Positions 62,246 to 64,000 of a stretch of DNA of 64,000 nt are shown here, in pieces. This DNA comes from Halomonas sp. LR3S48 (GTDB lineage Bacteria > Pseudomonadota > Gammaproteobacteria > Pseudomonadales > Halomonadaceae): positions 558,001-622,000 of the forward strand of contig NZ_CP107009.1 in assembly GCF_025725665.1 (NCBI RefSeq), in the 5' to 3' direction. The first letter of the stretch is position 1, and every line of letters starts with the position of its first letter. Both the position numbers and the translations under genes were made by a program. The notes beneath the pieces were generated by a model. The model did not search any database, had not been told where the DNA came from, and was given only the letters and a program-made list of their open reading frames with translations.

Positions 62246-62787
62246 TGCAGGACTTGCCCAATCTGATATTGGTCGGCCCCATGGGGGCCGGCAAGAGCAC
62301 CATCGGCCGCCTTCTGGCGGCCGAGCTTTCACGCGACTTCCTCGACAGTGACCACGAAATCCAGGCGCGCTGCGGTGCCGACATTCCGTGGATCTTCGAT
62401 GTCGAGGGCGAAGCGGGTTTCCGTCTACGCGAAGTGCAGATGATCGAGGAGCTGACCTCGCTCGAGAACGTGATTCTCGCCACCGGTGGTGGAGCGGTAC
62501 TGCGCGAGGAGAATCGTCGGCGGCTACGCGAGCGGGGCACCGTCATCTATCTGTTCACTACCGTCGAGCAGCAGCTCAAGCGTGTCGCCAAGGATCGCAA
62601 CCGCCCCCTGCTGCAGCGCCCTGATCGCGAGCAGGTGCTGCGCGAAATGTTCGACCTGCGCGACCCGCTTTATCGCGCCACGGCGGATATCGTGGTGCGT
62701 ACCGATCGGCGCAGTCCGCGGGCGGTGGTCAACGAGATCGTGCGTCGCGTGCAGCGGCTGGTCGATCCCCTACAAGCCAAGGCCTGA
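62245..62787 (+). CDS. aroK: Shikimate kinase
   Basis: Phosphorylates shikimate at the 3-hydroxyl, fifth step of the shikimate pathway. The 180-residue NMP-kinase-fold protein has the P-loop [12 protein letters not shown] at residues 11-22, the shikimate-binding DSDHEIQ and the GGGAVLRE segment, and the lid RNRPLLQ. The ATG overlaps the pilQ stop (TGATG) and aroB follows two bases after its stop, so pathway expression may be tied to pilus transcription here. Confidence 0.96.
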   Translation: MQDLPNLILVGPMGAGKSTIGRLLAAELSRDFLDSDHEIQARCGADIPWIFDVEGEAGFRLREVQMIEELTSLENVILATGGGAVLREENRRRLRERGTVIYLFTTVEQQLKRVAKDRNRPLLQRPDREQVLREMFDLRDPLYRATADIVVRTDRRSPRAVVNEIVRRVQRLVDPLQAKA

Positions 62788-62789
62788 AC

Positions 62790-63902
62790 ATGTCCATGAG
62801 CGAAACCCCCTCGACCCGGCGCAGCCTGCAAGTGGCGCTGGGCGAGCGCAGCTATCCCATTCACATCGGCGCCGGATTGCTCGGCGATCCGACCTGGCTC
62901 TCGCCCTACCTGGCCGGACGCCAGATCATGGTCGTCACCAACGAGACGGTGGCTCCTCACTACCTGGCGCGCCTGAAGAGAGGTCTGCCGGAGGACGTGG
63001 AGGTGCGCGAGCTGGTGCTGCCCGACGGCGAGGCGACCAAGACCCTGGCCAACGTCAGCCGCATTTGGGATGCCTTGCTCGAGGCGGGTTTCAATCGCCG
63101 CTGCACGCTGATTGCCCTGGGTGGCGGCGTGATCGGTGACATGGTCGGCTTCGCCGCCGCCTGCTATCAACGCGGTGTGGCCTTCATTCAGGTACCCACC
63201 ACCCTGCTGTCTCAGGTGGACTCCTCGGTGGGCGGCAAGACCGGCGTCAATCATCCGCTGGGCAAGAACATGGTCGGCGCCTTCTGGCAGCCGCGTGCGG
63301 TGCTGATCGATACCGACACCCTGGATACGCTGCCGGACAGGGAGCTCTCGGCAGGGCTGGCCGAGGTGGTCAAGTACGGGCTGATCCGCGACGCCGACTT
63401 TCTGGCCTGGCTAGAGGCCAACATGGCGGCGCTGCGGTCACTGGAGCCGCAGGCATTGGCCTGGGCCATCGAACGCAGCTGTCAGCTCAAGGCCGATATC
63501 GTCGCCGAGGACGAGACCGAGCAGGGCGTGCGTGCGCTGCTCAACCTGGGACATACCTTCGGCCATGCCATCGAGGCCCATCAGGGCTACGGCAACTGGC
63601 TGCATGGCGAAGCGGTGGGGGCGGGCATGCTGATGGCTGCCGAGCTTTCGCAGCGCCTGGGCTGGCTTTCTCCGGCAGAGGTCGAGCGTACCGCCGCCAT
63701 CATTGCGGCGGCCGGCTTGCCGCTGACGGCTCCTGCCGACATGGGGGTGGAGGATTTCCTCGTCCGGATGCGCCTGGACAAGAAGAACGTCGACGCGCGC
63801 CTGCGTCTCGTCCTGCTCGAGGCGCTGGGGCGGGCGGTGGTTCACGACGAGACGCCCCAGCCGTTGCTCGAGGAGTTGCTGGCGACATTTCCTCGGCGCT
63901 GA
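62790..63902 (+). CDS. aroB: 3-dehydroquinate synthase
   Basis: Second step of the shikimate pathway: cyclises DAHP to 3-dehydroquinate with NAD and a divalent metal. The 370-residue product has [12 protein letters not shown] and [13 protein letters not shown] (NAD site), [21 protein letters not shown], and the metal ligands in [19 protein letters not shown] and [11 protein letters not shown]. An in-frame ATG two codons downstream is equally possible as start. An intrinsic terminator closes the unit. Confidence 0.96.
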   Translation: MSMSETPSTRRSLQVALGERSYPIHIGAGLLGDPTWLSPYLAGRQIMVVTNETVAPHYLARLKRGLPEDVEVRELVLPDGEATKTLANVSRIWDALLEAGFNRRCTLIALGGGVIGDMVGFAAACYQRGVAFIQVPTTLLSQVDSSVGGKTGVNHPLGKNMVGAFWQPRAVLIDTDTLDTLPDRELSAGLAEVVKYGLIRDADFLAWLEANMAALRSLEPQALAWAIERSCQLKADIVAEDETEQGVRALLNLGHTFGHAIEAHQGYGNWLHGEAVGAGMLMAAELSQRLGWLSPAEVERTAAIIAAAGLPLTAPADMGVEDFLVRMRLDKKNVDARLRLVLLEALGRAVVHDETPQPLLEELLATFPRR

Positions 63903-63945
63903 TCGAAGCGCCACGTCCCCGCTGACTGGAGCGCAGCCGACTCGT

Positions 63946-63980
63946 AGGCCGCACGAAGCGATTCGTGCGGCCTTTTCTTT
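63946..63980 (+). terminator. Strong intrinsic terminator after aroB
   Basis: AGGCCGCACGAA (63946-63957) pairs with TTCGTGCGGCCT (63962-63973), loop GCGA, followed by TTTCTTTT. It ends the pilMNOPQ-aroK-aroB unit. Confidence 0.85.
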
Positions 63981-64000
63981 TCCCTCCTCGGGGATTGCGA

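Overview
The window is a stretch of chromosomal housekeeping DNA from a GC-rich gammaproteobacterium. Gene order and protein features fit the family Halomonadaceae (Halomonas and relatives). The evidence is the map-glnD-dapC-yffB-dapD-dapE block, the rpsB-to-tilS envelope block, the ubiE-ubiJ-ubiB-hisE-tatABC block and the ponA/pilMNOPQ-aroK-aroB block. All of these resemble Pseudomonas/Halomonas arrangements. The species assignment is inference from gene order and not from an alignment. I see no rRNA, tRNA, insertion sequence, prophage or CRISPR array, and every large gene looks intact.

Layout. 1-7.8 kb (minus strand): lysine/peptidoglycan precursor genes dapC, dapD and dapE with an ArsC-like reductase, then the PII uridylyltransferase glnD and methionine aminopeptidase map. 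8.1-29.1 kb (plus strand): a very long run, rpsB, tsf, pyrH, frr, uppS, cdsA, dxr, rseP, bamA, skp, lpxD, fabZ, lpxA, lpxB, rnhB, dnaE, accA, tilS. It joins translation, isoprenoid and phospholipid precursors, outer-membrane assembly, lipid A, DNA replication and fatty-acid synthesis. 29.1-31.8 kb: a short exopolyphosphatase divergent from rho. 31.8-34.8 kb: ubiD, a flavin reductase and folM, overlapping by ATGA. 34.8-36.5 kb: a 41-residue membrane protein, then a DAHP synthase gene preceded by two successive leader peptides rich in Tyr, Trp and Phe. 36.6-39.0 kb: a DUF3087 protein, hemB and elbB. 39.1-51.6 kb (minus strand): tatC, tatB, tatA, hisE, ubiB, ubiJ, ubiE, a DUF971 protein, hslU, hslV, a SPOR protein, argS, priA. 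51.7-54.4 kb: rpmE, a malic enzyme and a DUF481 outer-membrane protein. 54.5-63.9 kb: ponA (PBP1a) divergent from pilMNOPQ, followed by aroK and aroB.

Regulation that can be read. There are several strong intrinsic terminators (after frr, lpxD, dnaE, rho, elbB/tatC, rpmE, malic enzyme and aroB). Sigma70-like promoters precede dapC, fabZ, accA, elbB, rpmE and the malic enzyme gene, and a sigma32-like promoter lies before hslVU.

Most interesting items. (1) The DAHP synthase gene appears to be controlled by two tandem aromatic leader peptides: a classical transcription attenuator (35043-35248), then a second Tyr-Tyr-Trp-Tyr-Trp-Phe leader (35289-35453) that ends five bases before the enzyme's start codon. 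(2) Two intergenic segments (26592-26686 and 44648-44725) share little sequence but fold on paper into the same three-way junction, with two hairpins each presenting an AGGGA-containing hexaloop. The GGA-in-loop pattern is the kind recognised by CsrA/RsmA proteins. These may be a dispersed structured RNA or repeat family. (3) A terminator and a promoter are interleaved between lpxD and fabZ, so that read-through transcripts, but not newly started ones, would carry the whole terminator.
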